From: Heliopora coerulea
Lineage: Eukaryota; Cnidaria; Anthozoa; Scleralcyonacea; Helioporidae
DNA: 64,000 nucleotides
Reading direction: 5' to 3'
Assembly: GCA_030142905.1 (NCBI GenBank)
Contig: JASJOG010000056.1
Span: forward strand, 888,501-952,500
The translations under genes were made by a program, and so were the position numbers. Below the pieces are notes generated by a model. The model had not been told where the DNA came from and ran no database searches. It worked only from the letters and a program-made list of their open reading frames with translations. Shown one piece after another: positions 47,701 through 60,139 of this stretch. Numbering within the stretch: position 1 is the stretch's first letter; every line of letters begins with the position of its first letter.

Positions 47701-48195
47701 CCCAGCATGACATAATACTGGGGGACGCGCTCCTTGGTAACCCACGCGACGAGCGATGTGGTATGAAGTTGTAAAACTGCTAGTCATGTTGTTTTTCAAT
47801 TGCTTTCACACTTTCAGAAAAAGTACGATTCAGTACTAGTGGTCGCAACTCCTACTAGTAACTGCAGTTTTCTACTAATGAGAAATGGTTGATCCATGCC
47901 ATTGTGTTTGACAATGTCATTCATCATCCGCCATCGATCAAAACACAAATAGCCAAAATATCTGTCTGTCGGTATTTTCCTATCAGTGCCCACAGAAGAG
48001 CTGCTGCCCACTCCTGGATTTATTGTCATTGAGGTTTACTCCTCTAGTTGATTAAGATTTTGTCTGGTTCCTACCCTTCAACCTGTCTGGCTTGGTTAAA
48101 CCTACCAGGAGACTTGCTCCCGCCAGCTTAGCTCTCCGGGTCATAGGAACACACAAGCTAATCCACCACGCCAAGGTACTTAATCAGCGGATTAG
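44735..48195 (-). mobile_element. LINE-E: almost complete non-LTR element with 8-bp target duplication
   Basis: Bounded by CCCTTAAA on both sides (44727-44734 and 48196-48203). On the minus strand it has about 400 bp of 5' untranslated sequence, one long ORF, and a (GAA)n tail at 44741-44755. Removing it restores continuous BEL/Pao protein (GLPLK followed by SGVNH-like sequence). It is the least decayed transposon in the window. Confidence 0.85.
44753..47799 (-). pseudogene. LINE-E endonuclease-reverse transcriptase, two frameshifts
   Basis: The first 762 codons (47799-45511) are open. The endonuclease is at about residues 60-310, with FNCRTLCS, IDVICIQERRI, CCYSPTNVS, GGDMNGKIG and VGSDHRIVTAKI. 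The RT follows from about residue 510, with NSKANGLDNIPIEVWK, GNYRGISL, FVDFSKAFDSIH and GVLQGDTLAPFLFI. The frame then shifts near 45570, the catalytic DTDFADDLALISD lies in another frame at 45520-45480, and a tandem 4-bp TGAC duplication shifts it again before the last 229 codons (45442-44753). Those end with RRLRFIGHCWRR and GARKRGRPATTYVDQL. The type resembles the RTE-like or 'craniofacial development protein 2-like' class common in cnidarians. Only these two lesions were noticed. Confidence 0.8.
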
Positions 48196-50559
48196 CCCTT
48201 AAATCCGGAGTAAACCATTAACAAGTGAGGAAGCTAAAGACGTCAACAGCTTATCCGAAAATTGGAGCGCAACAGCAGTCATGCAATGTACGCCGACGCC
48301 ATACGAGAGAAGATCCATCAAGGAACTGAAGAAACAACACCTTCCCCAAGTTGCTACCGACGAGTTCTACCTTTCACATAAAGTCGTAAGCAGAAACGGT
48401 GTGGGGGCACACAGCTTGAAGACGATATATGATAGCCTCGGTAAGAGAGCGAGTGGACTGACCAGCCATCCCTTAACGACTGTCCTCAACCTGGATCCCC
48501 TCTACAAAATTCTTTATGGAACACGAGTAGCAAGAGCACCATTTTATCCTGTAGCGATTACTGGAGACCGGCGGAAAGCATTTTTCCAGATTTGAATTGG
48601 AGAAGAGGGGCATGATTCACTACGCTTTTAACGGAAACGCACTCATCGGTTTGACATCGAGATTTTTCAATTCACTTTTGCGTTTTTTTTGGATAAACGT
48701 CATTTCTGTTCTTATTGGGAGAAATCATCAATCAATAACTGACATTATGGTAAGACCTGCGCCCTGAGATCGTCGTAGAACTAAGTAAAAGTCTGTATGT
48801 TAATGACTCACTTTCAGCCCAAGCTACTTTCGCTCCTTTCGGAGAAACGTACACAAACGAAACGATTGCAAAGAACGTTACTTTTAAACTGCAAAATTAA
48901 AGTGGCACAGTAATGCAAATGAGATGGATATGGAAAGCGACGCACAAGAGGGACAAAAGGAATGGTGTTTTGCTGAGGACCAAGAGGAACTGCATCATCG
49001 GAAATTAAGATGCTTTGCTTACCTTAGAACCGAGCAAACGACACCCTTAATGAAGTTTTTATTTATGAGATAACAGGGCCAACCAGGACTAGAGTCCTGT
49101 TATTTCTAGTCAAAATTTATGCCTCGTTGGTTTTAGCATCTCCTGTAACCTTATCCGGTAAGTTAACTAATATTCTGAAAATCAGTCAGGCGAAAATTTC
49201 GTGGAATGTCGAGCTTCTCGACTGATCGCGAATACGTTGAACGAGCACGAGACTCTGCCAGATACCATAAGGCATGCCAACATTATTTGCACCCTATAGA
49301 CAGACCATCAAGAGCATAAATTTACATCCCTTTGGTGATGTGAGTAGCCAAGGAGTCAGCGCCGTGGTCTATGCTGTAGGTAAGTAAGCAAATGGAGTCA
49401 CTCAATATTTTAGCTGCCAAATCACATTAACCAAACTGGGACTCACGATTCAAAGTTACAACTATAGTAGCAGCTTATGGCAACTAATCTGATCGTCAAC
49501 ATACAACGGGCACTCGTACAGTAGATCGCAGCGGAACTTCGCTGTTGGCTTGACACCACGGTGGCGTCGTATTGGATAACGAGAAATGGATCACACGAGC
49601 AGTTTGTCTCGAACCGAGTAAGCAAGGTCCGATAGCATGTAAACATAACTGTGTACCATGTGCCCACCCCAGGAAACTCAGATCTATGAAGCCGAAGTGG
49701 TTGTTTGGTACATACCTACGTGGTCGTTAAACCCTGATTACGCAGTGGCAATCGAAGAGAACGCTTGAAACCTTTACCTTGACTAATGGAGAAGACAAGA
49801 CCACGCGAGATCCACTGGCCGTCGCTATTCCCGTAGATGATACGTCAGACTAGCTGCTAGACAGGCAGGACCTGTCGAAAGTCCTTCGAGTTTCCGCATG
49901 GATACCAACTCTGCCACGGTTTCTTTAGGACTGCAGAACCCTAACAGAAGGAGATTCAAGCACGTTACCGCGAGCAAATATAGAAAATCAGACGTGGTTG
50001 ATACGAAAGGTTCAGCGCGATGCCTAAGAAAACCGATGACTGTTTATTGATGTAAGCATGTGGTGATGAAGGACGTGCATGTCGACATTCTTCGCCGTGT
50101 GTATGTAGACTGAACGAGACAAGAGATTTATTAAAATATACGTGTGAAATTTAAAGACAATAGAACAGCTACAGATTCAAATAAAACATTTCCTGCAAAG
50201 TTGCGACCATAGGAGTACCGGCCGGGGGGGAGGGGGCAACTGCCCCCCCAAATTTGGAGAAGACCAGATTCGGACAAATAGCTCCGGTAGAATTGGGGAA
50301 AATAAATTTCTAAGCGTGATGAAAATAGAAAAATTTTCAAAAATCGGTGGCGATGAACAGGGGTTTAGATATTAGTGTGCATTTAGGTTGCCATATATAT
50401 ATCTATACCATGTGCAGTATGTAATCCTTATTCCTAGGTTTCTTCTGATTAAACATTCGAGCAGAGCGTTTCGGGAAGATCGTCTCTGCCCCCCCCCAAA
50501 AAAAAATGATTAGGGCCCGTACGCCTATTGTTGCGACCCCGGTAGGATGAATCATGAGA

Positions 50560-53500
50560 CAGTTGGAACAAGCGAGAAGAACCGAGCTTTAAAATGGCCA
50601 GGGTGGTGGATTCTGAGTTGGAGCAGAAACTACACTTTAAAAAGCTTGAAGCAAAACGAAATGAACACCTTAACCCTTTCCGGTCCGTACCCGACTTTTT
50701 AATTTTACTCTGGTTAACGCCGGACAATTTTACTCAACAAGGGGAGACGTCTGGGACAGGAAAGGGTTAAAAACTGTCTCCCTAATCAACGAACAAATTT
50801 GGAGAAGAGTGTCACGAAGCTTCCTAGATTGAAATTTAGCGGAATTTACCTCGACAAGGTTAAACAGTTTTCGAGTCGATTTACAGAAGAAATTGATGAG
50901 TAAAGTATGGTCCCAATTACAGAGATTTTTTCTTAATAAGTTCTTGGAGCCTAAGATACGAAAACGTGTCGATGGTTTCCCATTTTACTTCGAAAGACTA
51001 TAACAAATACAAAGTATTCTCCGACACTGCTATAGTAGGGAGAGCGAGATAGTTATAAAGCTTACGTCTAAGTTTTCATGGACCTATCGACTATAGATGG
51101 AGATCAACCTTTAGAAATACACCAAGTTTACGAGTGTTGACTGAACGATTTTTAGTTACTTGATTGGAGTGATTCACAAGTTGTCTGGAATGCGGGGAAT
51201 ATGGTTGACGACATTTGGCTGAACTGAGATTATATCAATTATTGCGAACCTCCACATTCGTGGATGCGTAGGAACATTGGTAGGGACAAAAAAAAAAAAT
51301 CAGAAAAGAAAAACTCGAAACAGTACGGGACCATACAGCATACGTTGGGGAAAGGCCAAAGGACATGAATGTCTTCGTGATGAAACTTCAGGCAGTGAAT
51401 CGAATGACAGCGACTCTCATCAGCAAGTGGAAGGAGAAACGTTTTAGTGAAGAAAGTACTTTGTTTTAACTGCTCAGGAAAGAAACAAAGGCTCAAAATG
51501 CAGAAGGAAAATCACATGTAAAATTCATTCTAAACCTCATCACTTCTCTATTTGTGATCAACGACAATCCTGGGAAGAAAAATGATGTCCACCTGTAACG
51601 ACAAGTTATTCGTCCGATAGTGGTGGGAAAGGTCTGTGGTATCGAATGTCATACCTTCAGGGTCTCTGACGCTGCTGCTTCGCAAGATTCAGCGAAAATT
51701 TTGGACAAGGTTGGGAAGGCGACCAGTTGATGTTCAGTGGAAGAAAGTCGTGTGATGCTCATAGTCACTACCACGGCTAGAATGGAGATCCACAAAGTAA
51801 CCGTGGCCACTTAAAACAGGGAACACCAACTGGACGTCGACCTCAAAGTTAAGAAAAGAAAACTCCATGAGGAGGAAAAACCTCGATACGAACTGCTGAC
51901 AACAGCCTCTCCCAAATTTAAAGAGTGATACTGGATAACATCGATGACAAACCGTGCACTCCTACCAGTACTCGTGATACAAGTTGTGTATCCGATTATT
52001 AAAACAAATTCCGACTGTGCATTGGAAACAAAGGTGTGTTTGTTGTCGAGCAAACGAAATTAGAATAGTTTATTCTTTATCCAACCGAAGAGATACATAC
52101 AGCTGCTGTTATACTAACACCGATTGTGAGGACTTATACATCGGCTTCATGTATTTTGGCGAACCCATAGTTCATAGTATGATAAAGACCAATTGTATTC
52201 CAAGTTTTCAAACGCAGGTGTCACGCAAGAAAGTTGGGTGGTACGAGTCAGGATTACCCTGGGGAGTAATCGCCCTCCACTACACACCAATGAGCAAGAA
52301 AGTTTATGGAGACGTGCGAGATCTTGAGAAGTAAATTGCAGGGTTCCGGAGTCGAGCAAGAATACGCTGAGATAAGTGAAGAACAGAAAGCCGAAAGAGT
52401 GGCGGAAATATAGCGGGTCAATCAGCGCAAGGTTATGAATTCCTACATTTCTCCATAAATTTGTCATCAAAGAAGCTGCAGATCAACAAAGATTCGAATA
52501 GCCGACGACGGAAGTAGTATACTCGGAAGCATTGTTGTAGAACGACTTGTTGTATATGGGACCATCGCATATACAACCTGACTAGGGGAAGGATCTTTGG
52601 AGGTAAAAGTGATATAACAAGACCGCTACGCCCTTCGTTACCATTGGAAGAGAGATGAGAACTCTGATGTTTAGACTTTATGGTTTACAAGAGCCTTGCC
52701 TGGACATGACCGTCGCCATCAACTGGCGTGACTAGAAACCGTTTAGATAGTTGGGAATTCCGTAAACCACATGTAAAAGCTAAATTGTGTAAAGGCCTTT
52801 ATGTAGACAACCTGGGGAGCGATAGAAGACGGTGGGAAGAGACTAAGGACCTTAAACAACAGACTACTGAGGTTTTTGAAGATGCCTCATTTGCGTTGCA
52901 CAAAAGACGTTCAAGCGCTCGAGAACATGAAGACGAAGAGACGTATGCGAAGCAGTATCTCGGGAAACCAAATGGGGAAGAGTCGAGCATTCTTGGGCTT
53001 GCTTGGAATAAAGAACATGATGAAGTTAGTGCGTCCTTCCCGGATGAAAAAGCAGATGTCACGAAAAGAGCTGTACTTGGCAAACGTTCTAGCATCTTCT
53101 ACCACCTTGAATCAGCTTTTCCTGTGACTTTGGAAGGTGAGCTTTTGTATCGAGCCTTGTGATTAAGAGAGCTCATGAGATGCATCGTTACCTGGCAGGC
53201 TAGAACGAGCTTGTAGAAGGCGGGATGAGAAGTTACTAGAAAGTATTACAATCTTAAGGTCCTCAGCCGCACATACTGGCAACCCATCCAGTCAATTCAT
53301 CTGTTCGGTTGTAAAGATGGAGGTCGCAACGTATTAGACGCACGGCAGTTCTGTTTAAAGTTAAAGTACAGCAAGTGGCCATGCCCAACACCTTGTTGCT
53401 GTGATGCCGACTAGGTTAGCCAAGCAAGGACTGACTCTTCCATGGTTAGAACGGATGTAAGTTCACCAAGCTGTCAAAGATACTAAAGGTAAGGAATGCA

Positions 53501-54785
53501 CCGAAGGGATTTCCAATCATAGATCTTCACAGGTGGCTTGACAGCAAGGTGGTACTCCACCGGATAAAGTGTTGGAGTCAGTACAAACAGTTCTGGAAAA
53601 ACCGGAATTAGGAGATATGAGTGCAGGCGGAGATAACATAGGGCGATGCCACTATATATCGGAGATTTGGCAAGTAGAAGTGGAGACGTAAAGCATCAAA
53701 AGATGTGATGCTGTAATCCATATTTGCGATGACCATATGATCTAGTCATCCAATCCAGCGTGGAAAGCGAGGCCGAAGAGAAGGCTACAAGGGAACTTTT
53801 GGCAGCCTGCATGAATGCCAATGGCCAGCTGCACGTTCTCGTAGAGAAGTCTCATCTAAATGAAGCCATGAAAAGATCTGCACGGGTTCGAGATTTGAAT
53901 ATAACTACCTACTCCCAGTGAGATAGCGGTCCATTGACTGCTGAAGAGTGAACGTTCCAGAATGTGTTCCGAATGAAGAGAGTTCAGCAAAGCGCAGACG
54001 TTGAGCAACACCATTTACGGTTGAGCCTAGAAACCCGTAAAGAGGAGTTCCTTACATATTGTGGGAAATTGCAAAGGGAATGTCCCATCTACCACCAAGA
54101 AGTTAGTATAACATGAACATCAAGACTCCCTTCACGGGGGAATTCCGCTGATAATGAGTAGAGTCAAGGGAACTCTGTTTTCGAGAGCTTCATGGGCAAA
54201 CCAATCAAATTGTCCAAAAATATAATATTTGTTGTAGATTCCAGGGAAGAACTGCAGGATTTCCTCACTCCGGAAAGTTGCCTGAGGATCGAACAAAAAG
54301 GATGCATCCATTTCAAATGATCGGTGTGGACTACGCTAGCACAGGACGTCTAGGGAGAACAGAAGGAAAGGCGTACATTGCTTTATATGATTGCTCCTTG
54401 AATCGCGCACCTTACTTAAACTTAATGACAGAGATTCATAGTAAGGAAGTGTGGCCGTAGAAGATACCCTCCGATAATGGTGCGATGTTTGTAGGCGCTC
54501 CCAGATGGCTGCATGAGAATGGACCGGAATGACGAGAAATGTCACCAGTTTGTTGCAGAGTACAAAATCAATTGGCAGTTCAATCTAAGTCGCGCGCATT
54601 TTTAGCCTGGTCAAAAACTTACTCAACAAGACCACGGTTTTCTGGGATGGAAGGAATTAGCAAAAGTGCTACTCGTTGTGGAAGTAACTTTGAACAAAAG
54701 ATCTGAGTTAGTGGATGATGATGATGTCCAGTTTCCTATCTTGACGCCAAATAACTTGTTCCCTCAAGCAATCCGCTAGAGCTGT
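50560..54785 (+). mobile_element. BEL/Pao retrotransposon copy 2, decayed
   Basis: Broken gag sequence of the DUF1759 type is visible around 50880-51130 (FLEPKIRKRVDGFPF, then MDLSTIDGDQPL in a shifted frame). At 52190-52335 a pol segment has KVGWYESGLPWG. At 52600-53160 is the RT with RYALRYHWKRDENSD, LYVDNLGS where YVDD is expected, EVFEDASFALHKRRSS and ILGLAWNKEHDEVS. The integrase follows at 53930-54540 (GPLTAEE, FQMIGVDYAS, KAYIALYDCSLNRAPYL), and the pol end VDDDDVQFPILTPN is at 54710-54760. Every domain is frame-broken. A 101-bp MITE sits within gag at 50670. No LTRs were seen. Confidence 0.7.
50670..50770. mobile_element. TTAACCCTTTCC mini-MITE, copy 1 (101 bp)
   Basis: Begins TTAACCCTTTCCGGTCCGTA and ends GACAGGAAAGGGTTAA, so the ends are inverted repeats with a TTAA edge. 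The interior has 'gactttttaattttactctgg' and 'gacaattttactc'. Related copies lie at 57915-58014 (same orientation) and 60697-60796 (opposite orientation). A more diverged relative is at about 41190-41312. Confidence 0.75.
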
Positions 54786-54999
54786 ATCCCCATCACCGCT
54801 TCAAAAGCAGCCTATTTTGCAGGTCGCAATTCGACGACAACTTTCAACGAAATGTCGACCTCCGATTTTGCACCAGATTATGATTATTTATGCAAAGTTA
54901 TGGATTTCGGTGCAGTCCCATGTTATATTTGAATATTATCAATAAACATACTGGCACATGATTGTTTGAGGCATTTGAACAAATCATTTATTGATATAA

Positions 55000-57290
55000 A
55001 GCTCAAGCATGGTTTCGGATACGTTTGTTATAATCTTTAGGCCTATTGATAAAGTTGAAGAGTGGTTTTGGATATGTTCATCTGTTCCAAAGAGTCCCGC
55101 GTGGAGAAAAAAGAATGAAGTACGAAGCGCAAACAGGGAAAGTGGAAGCTGAAACTCACTTTATGGATCAAACTACTAAAGTTTCTCTGAAGCTTTATTC
55201 AAAAACCTTTGTACGTAAGTAAAGTTCTCTGCTACATATAATATTTTTGCGTATACTAATACCTCAAAATTTCATTTTTGGCAAGGGGATCTTGTATAAA
55301 GAAAGGAATGAAAAAACTAAATTGTCCAGACCACGGCGTTAAGTGGTAGAAGTAGTATGAAATATTCAACCATTATTCGTTATGGTTGAATATTTTATAC
55401 TGTAATAATATTTAAAACATGAAATACTTCTTATTTAGCAACTGTTCAACTGTAACTTCGCTTAGGTACTCAAATGACTAGTGATTCTTTCTCTGTGGCT
55501 GTGTCTATCAAAAGACTTCCATGTAACATTTGAAATAAGAGCAGGAGTGCTTTAACGGATTTAAAAAACGCTGCGACAACCAAGTATTTCAGATCCGATA
55601 AAGCACGTACTATCAGTTCCTAAATGACTTCAAAAATGACGTCATTATTATACCTTAATTATATTATTATAACCACTTTATTATACCTTAATGGACGTCA
55701 CGAAAAAAGTTCGACAATTAATAGTTTTCGGTTAGCAAAATCTACAGAGATGAGTTAACCTATATTTATCCTATATAAACACACAATACAGTTTTGGTTT
55801 TCTGTTGGTTTTTCCTCACCAATTATGAACGATATATTTAAAAATAAGTTATCTACGCCTTTTGCCGGTAGCATGATTACAAATATGAGTCAAATAAAAT
55901 TCAATCAGAATAGTTAACTATAAATAATGCCCGACGTTTCGACGCCAACATGATATCATTGATCATTTTAATTTATTAAGTGAAGAATGAAGAAAAGCAC
56001 TGCTGTTTTCCTGACAACAATGAACGCAAATGAGGGCTGAAATATGTTAATTATTACTGGGGTTTATTTAGAAATGTCGGTTACTAAAAAAACTTAAAAA
56101 TTCAAATAATGTTAAAAGAAATATATACCAGCAGTTTTGATTTAATTGCATTTGACTGTGTGTTCAAAATTTTGACTTTTTTGGAACGTGCTTCTGGGAA
56201 TTAAAACCATTACTGAACACACAATTATATTTAAACCAAAATTATAGTGTATTGTGTAAATAAGAGAAAAAGAATTACTAGAAATCACGCGTTTGCATAA
56301 CTATTCAACTGAAAATGCTGTTCATGTAATTCTTTAAGTTTTATTATCATTTACACCTAAGTCCTTTTGACATATTTTAGTAGTCTCCGTATTTATACAT
56401 CAAGTACTTTTTTTGATATTTGATTTTACAATAATTCAATATGGCGTCAAAACATTGTGCGTTTTTACTGTTGATTTTTTATATGTTAAATGTCTAAAAA
56501 TGAAATAACTTCAATACGACAACGTGAAATCACTAATAGTAATATTCATTTCGAGTTCAATAGTCTTTCGTAAATTACCTGCCCCCAAGGTATGGATCTA
56601 CGAAAGGTCACGATTTTGATTTAAACTAACACTGTCTTTATTGCTCTTATTTCCAAAAACCCTCTGCACTTGCTCTTACTCTTCACAACACTGACCTCCA
56701 AACTTAACTCCCATTGGCTACCATACCGATTAATTAGCGTCTCACCATGTTACGTATTTCCGTCACATGATCGCACGTGTTCGTCACACTCAATTCTCAA
56801 CAAGCCTAACAAGTAAAAATTAGAAAATATTCCTATTACCATAGTTCTCTATCATACTCAAGGTTGTCAAAGTGTTTAACAAAGAGGCTCTCAATGACAT
56901 TCCTTTGCTAAAAGAAATGTTATTGTCTTTTTTAAAAGGAATGTCTTTTTTACATCTATCTTATACATTTCTAAGTGCTATTTTAAATGCACGAATACTC
57001 GTAGTATAAACAAATGTTTGCATTCGATAGGATAAAGATCTGGCGAAGAGTGAGCGTGGAAGAAAAGGAAACATTGAGTATTTCTGTAGGTCTGTTAATC
57101 AGGACACTACAAAGAACGAAAGGAAAAATCCATGCAGGAAAGAGTTAAACTAGTGTGATCTATTGTCTCCCTCCATAGATTGTGTTTGTACATGTCGCTT
57201 GTAAGTACGGTAATCATTTATGGACATTTCTATCCTAAAATAATTGTATGTTCAGTACGGAGTATACGTAACTGTAGAAGTTATCGCGAT
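55000..57290 (+). pseudogene. Collapsed duplicate of the fibrinogen-gene region (25.6-30.3 kb)
   Basis: Four blocks are collinear with the region of the two fibrinogen-like genes. 55000-55330 matches 25590-25870 (the WFWIRSSVPK exon, its donor and the following short exon). 56810-56930 matches 27350-27465 (DKEALN-type exon, here NKEALNDIP-like). 57010-57110 matches 27660-27755 (the LDERETL exon, here with a stop). 57130-57290 matches 30140-30295. A second short scrap of the first block ('aaagctcaagcatggttt') lies at 55000-55025. Stops, deletions of 1-3 kb between blocks and a changed Cys codon show it is dead. It marks a segmental duplication that also carried intergenic DNA. Confidence 0.75.
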
Positions 57291-57301
57291 ATTTAAACGA
57301 G

Positions 57302-57662
57302 TTATGAAACGAAAACTTCACAATTAACCTACACTGCCGAAGTCAACTGAAAAAGTTGACTCGAGCGGGATTTGAATTCGCAAGGTTAATTGTTAAGTTT
57401 TCGTTTCATAATACACGGAGGATGAGTCTGAAATAGAATTGAGATACTGCACATCCATGCTCATGGATAGCGTTAAGTTGTCGCGAGAATATCTAGTGCA
57501 CTTACATTGGATAAAAACTCGTCTCCAGTCCCTGTGGACTCGATAGCTAAACAGGTAGTGTGGCGGACCGGTATCCTGAAGGTGTGATTTCAAATCCCGC
57601 TCGAGTCAACTTTTTCAGTTGACTTCGGTAGTGTAGGTTAACTCTGAAGTTTTAGTTTTATA
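57302..57662. repeat. 361-bp inverted repeat enclosing a tRNA-like unit
   Basis: The arm 'aacttcacaattaacctaca' continuing through a 'gaagtcaactgaaaaagttgactcgagcgggattt' stretch at the left is mirrored at the right (57593-57662). The centre also holds a further copy of 'ggttaattgttaagttttcgtttcataa'. The structure is like the 464-bp hairpin at 20191: inverted arms with tRNA-like sequence. Confidence 0.65.
57537..57607 (+). repeat. tRNA-like (SINE-type) sequence
   Basis: GACTCGATAGCTAAACAGGT (A-box side) and GTGATTTCAAATCCCGCTC (B-box side), with GACTC/GAGTC ends pairing. The anticodon arm is poor. Same family as the unit at 42953-43023. Confidence 0.5.
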
Positions 57663-57914
57663 ATGCCCTGAGGATGATTCTGAAATAGAATTTAAACGAG
57701 TTACATCTGAGTTTATCTTTGATAGAAAAAAATAACACTTCATAAAATGTCGGCCCCTCAAAATTTTGTACCTGAAAATTCCCTGATAATTCAATATTGT
57801 CAGGCATGTTCTTGTTCAAAATCAAAGTGTGCCTTCGTCTTTGGGTTTTAGTTTGTCTTTTTCAATAATTCTGAGAAATATATGATAACTCAATGGAATT
57901 TTTGAATAAGAAAT

Positions 57915-58014
57915 GAACTCTTTTCGATCCGTATCTAACTTTTTAATTTTACTCTGGTTCACGCCAGATAATTTTACTTGTCCAGGGAAGACGACTCGGA
58001 TCTGAAAGGGTTAA
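57915..58014. mobile_element. TTAACCCTTTCC mini-MITE, copy 2
   Basis: About 100 bp aligned end to end with the copy at 50670, including TTTTTAATTTTACTCTGGTT and 'gataattttactt', and ending TCTGAAAGGGTTAA. The left terminus is worn (AACTCTTTTC). Confidence 0.7.
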
Positions 58015-59721
58015 GACTATCGCAATCCTTGACCGGAAGAAGTGAAGATTATCTCAATTTTTGAGTTTGGCATCGAATGTCCTTCCTTTACTTATTATGT
58101 TCTTTGTTTTCATCAGGGAGCCCACTAACAATTGTGATTTTCAGTGAAGCCCTAACTTATCCCAGAATGCTTTGCTATAGTTGTCTTTCATTTCTGCAGT
58201 CTTAAACATCGTTACTCGCAAGGTTTACGTTCTTGTTCAAGGACTTTGTGGAACTGACAACAGACGGAAATACCAGATACTTTCTTTGAATGTATATTTA
58301 GATAAGAAGTAGCCGTTGCCATTCGATTTCTGACTGAAAGAACCAGTATGGAGACCAGAAACATTGGGTTCACCAATCAACTTATAGTGAACTGTGACTC
58401 AGACTGAAAGCTAGAGTACCGCAGAGTATCAGGTACCTTTTTCTTCGCTTTTAGATTCGAATGTACCATGTGATGCTTGTTTGTTTTCATGTTTGTCACT
58501 TTTTGGTCGTTTTTAAAGCAATGATCGTGATACTTTTGTTTACTGGTGCTTGGCGGAAGTGTGACGCATTTTATATACCAGATATACACGTACGAACAAA
58601 TATGTACAGTGATAACTTGACTTCGATGATCCTGGCTCACAGAAAACATTTACTGTTGGTAAATGAAAGTATAAAATAGTTAAAATTGTTCATTTCTACC
58701 ACACAGGCATTCCTACGAAAACTGTTATAGAAAATGAAATGCGAGCGGTATTTTACCCAATAACGAGGCTTCTTTGGCGAATTAGTAAGAAGCAGAACTG
58801 AAGTCTTTATGAAATTATGTAACGGGCTGTTGCGTTTTACAGTCTTTTTCTTAGCCATAATTCCCTTCCAGGAATTGCTTGATTCTTGTTAGTCAAAATT
58901 TAAATTGTTGGATTGACTTGTGATTAACCACAAACCATTCATGCACTGCTATGCTTATCTACAAATACTGAAATCACACGATCAAACACCGACTCCTTCA
59001 GAGAAAGACTCCTGACCTTGCCTACTGAACAAAAGGATACTTTTAACATGAAATTCAACATAAATGTGTCGATTTTAACGGGTTGTTGAAGCCGCAATTC
59101 AAACAGCGTTGCAGAATTCTACGACACGATAAATTCGATGCGCTTAATGTACGATGCACTTACTCTAACGATGCCCTTTTTATTGACTTTCGCGTTGTGA
59201 GAAAACCGCATTGTTAAGGTCCCATGTGTCGAGGAAAACGAGAGAAAGATTATTTTGCGAATTTCAGAATGGCATATGAATCGATTTTACTCGATAATAA
59301 TCCTACTTGTCAAACAAACATTGCCTCTAATCTTGTTCCAAAGTTTAAATCAATCAGTTTCAAGTCGAAAGGCTTTTATTCATTCAAATTTTTGATGCAA
59401 TCGCTGGTATGTGTGGGCGGGTACCTCCAAGCAACAAACCGAAAGTGAAACCAGTGGAAATGGACGAAAATGAAAACTTTCGACGTCAATCTCAGTATCC
59501 AGCGGTCAACCTGTAGTCAAGGCCCCGGTTTATCAAAAAGTGACCAGCTTAATCCAAAGTTTCGTGGACGGTTAGGTGAATACAAATAGGATTTATGCAG
59601 CTAACTGAAATAAATCAACAAGTAATCCGACATTGGTGCAAATCAGTCTTTGACCAGCCTGGCGTTGGAAATTTGGCCAGTAATTCTTTGTAAAATCCGG
59701 TGCCAGCGGACAATTTTATGA

Positions 59722-59883
59722 AATAAAGTAAAAAACAAATTCCGAAAAACAATGACATCTTGAAAACCCAAGATCTGAGTTAAATACAAGTTGACGAACG
59801 GTTGAGATCATTCGTCATCTTGTTTTTAACTCATATCTTGGGTTTTCAAGATGTGAATTTTTTTCGGAATTTTTTTACTTTAA
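59722..59883. repeat. 162-bp inverted repeat
   Basis: 'aataaagtaaaaaacaaatt' and 'gacatcttgaaaacccaaga' in the left arm are mirrored by 'tcttgggttttcaagatgt' and 'aattttttactttaatt' on the right. The centre has the inner pair 'caagttgacgaacg' and 'cattcgtcatcttg'. Foldback element. Confidence 0.65.
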
Positions 59884-60139
59884 TTCCTACTAAAGGCTCC
59901 TCAAATGCATCGGATGACATGACCAAATAATCCATACACTGGTGCGTGTGGGTTTCTTTACAGTAAACACTCGCCCATATGTTTTCTTCTCTAAAGCTTA
60001 ACCTTAACATCCAGATAAGTTATTTTCTTTTCAGACCAAATTCAAAACTTATTCACCCTTCACTTAAAGTATTGAGTACTGACAAGGAAAAAAGAAAATG
60101 GCAGACTAAGTTGGTATTTACATGGATGAGAGACAGCAC

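Larger units (their letters stand above)
44130..50120 (+). mobile_element. BEL/Pao retrotransposon copy 1, decayed and split by LINE-E
   Basis: The plus strand holds, in order, a retropeptidase (PIVPLEVNSVKTRALLDTAA), a segment VLGLTDSLADDQ...LVRSPGGCYQSGLPLK, then, after the LINE-E insertion, RT sequence at 48250-48595 (YLSHKVV, LKTIYDSLGKRAS, VAITGDRRKAFFQI). Later come RNase H-like sequence at 49315-49420 (LHPFGDVSSQGVSAVVYAVV) and the integrase leader near 49860-50100. That is the protease-RT-RH-integrase order of BEL/Pao pol. Stops and frameshifts are everywhere. No LTR pair was identified, so the ends are approximate. Confidence 0.7.
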
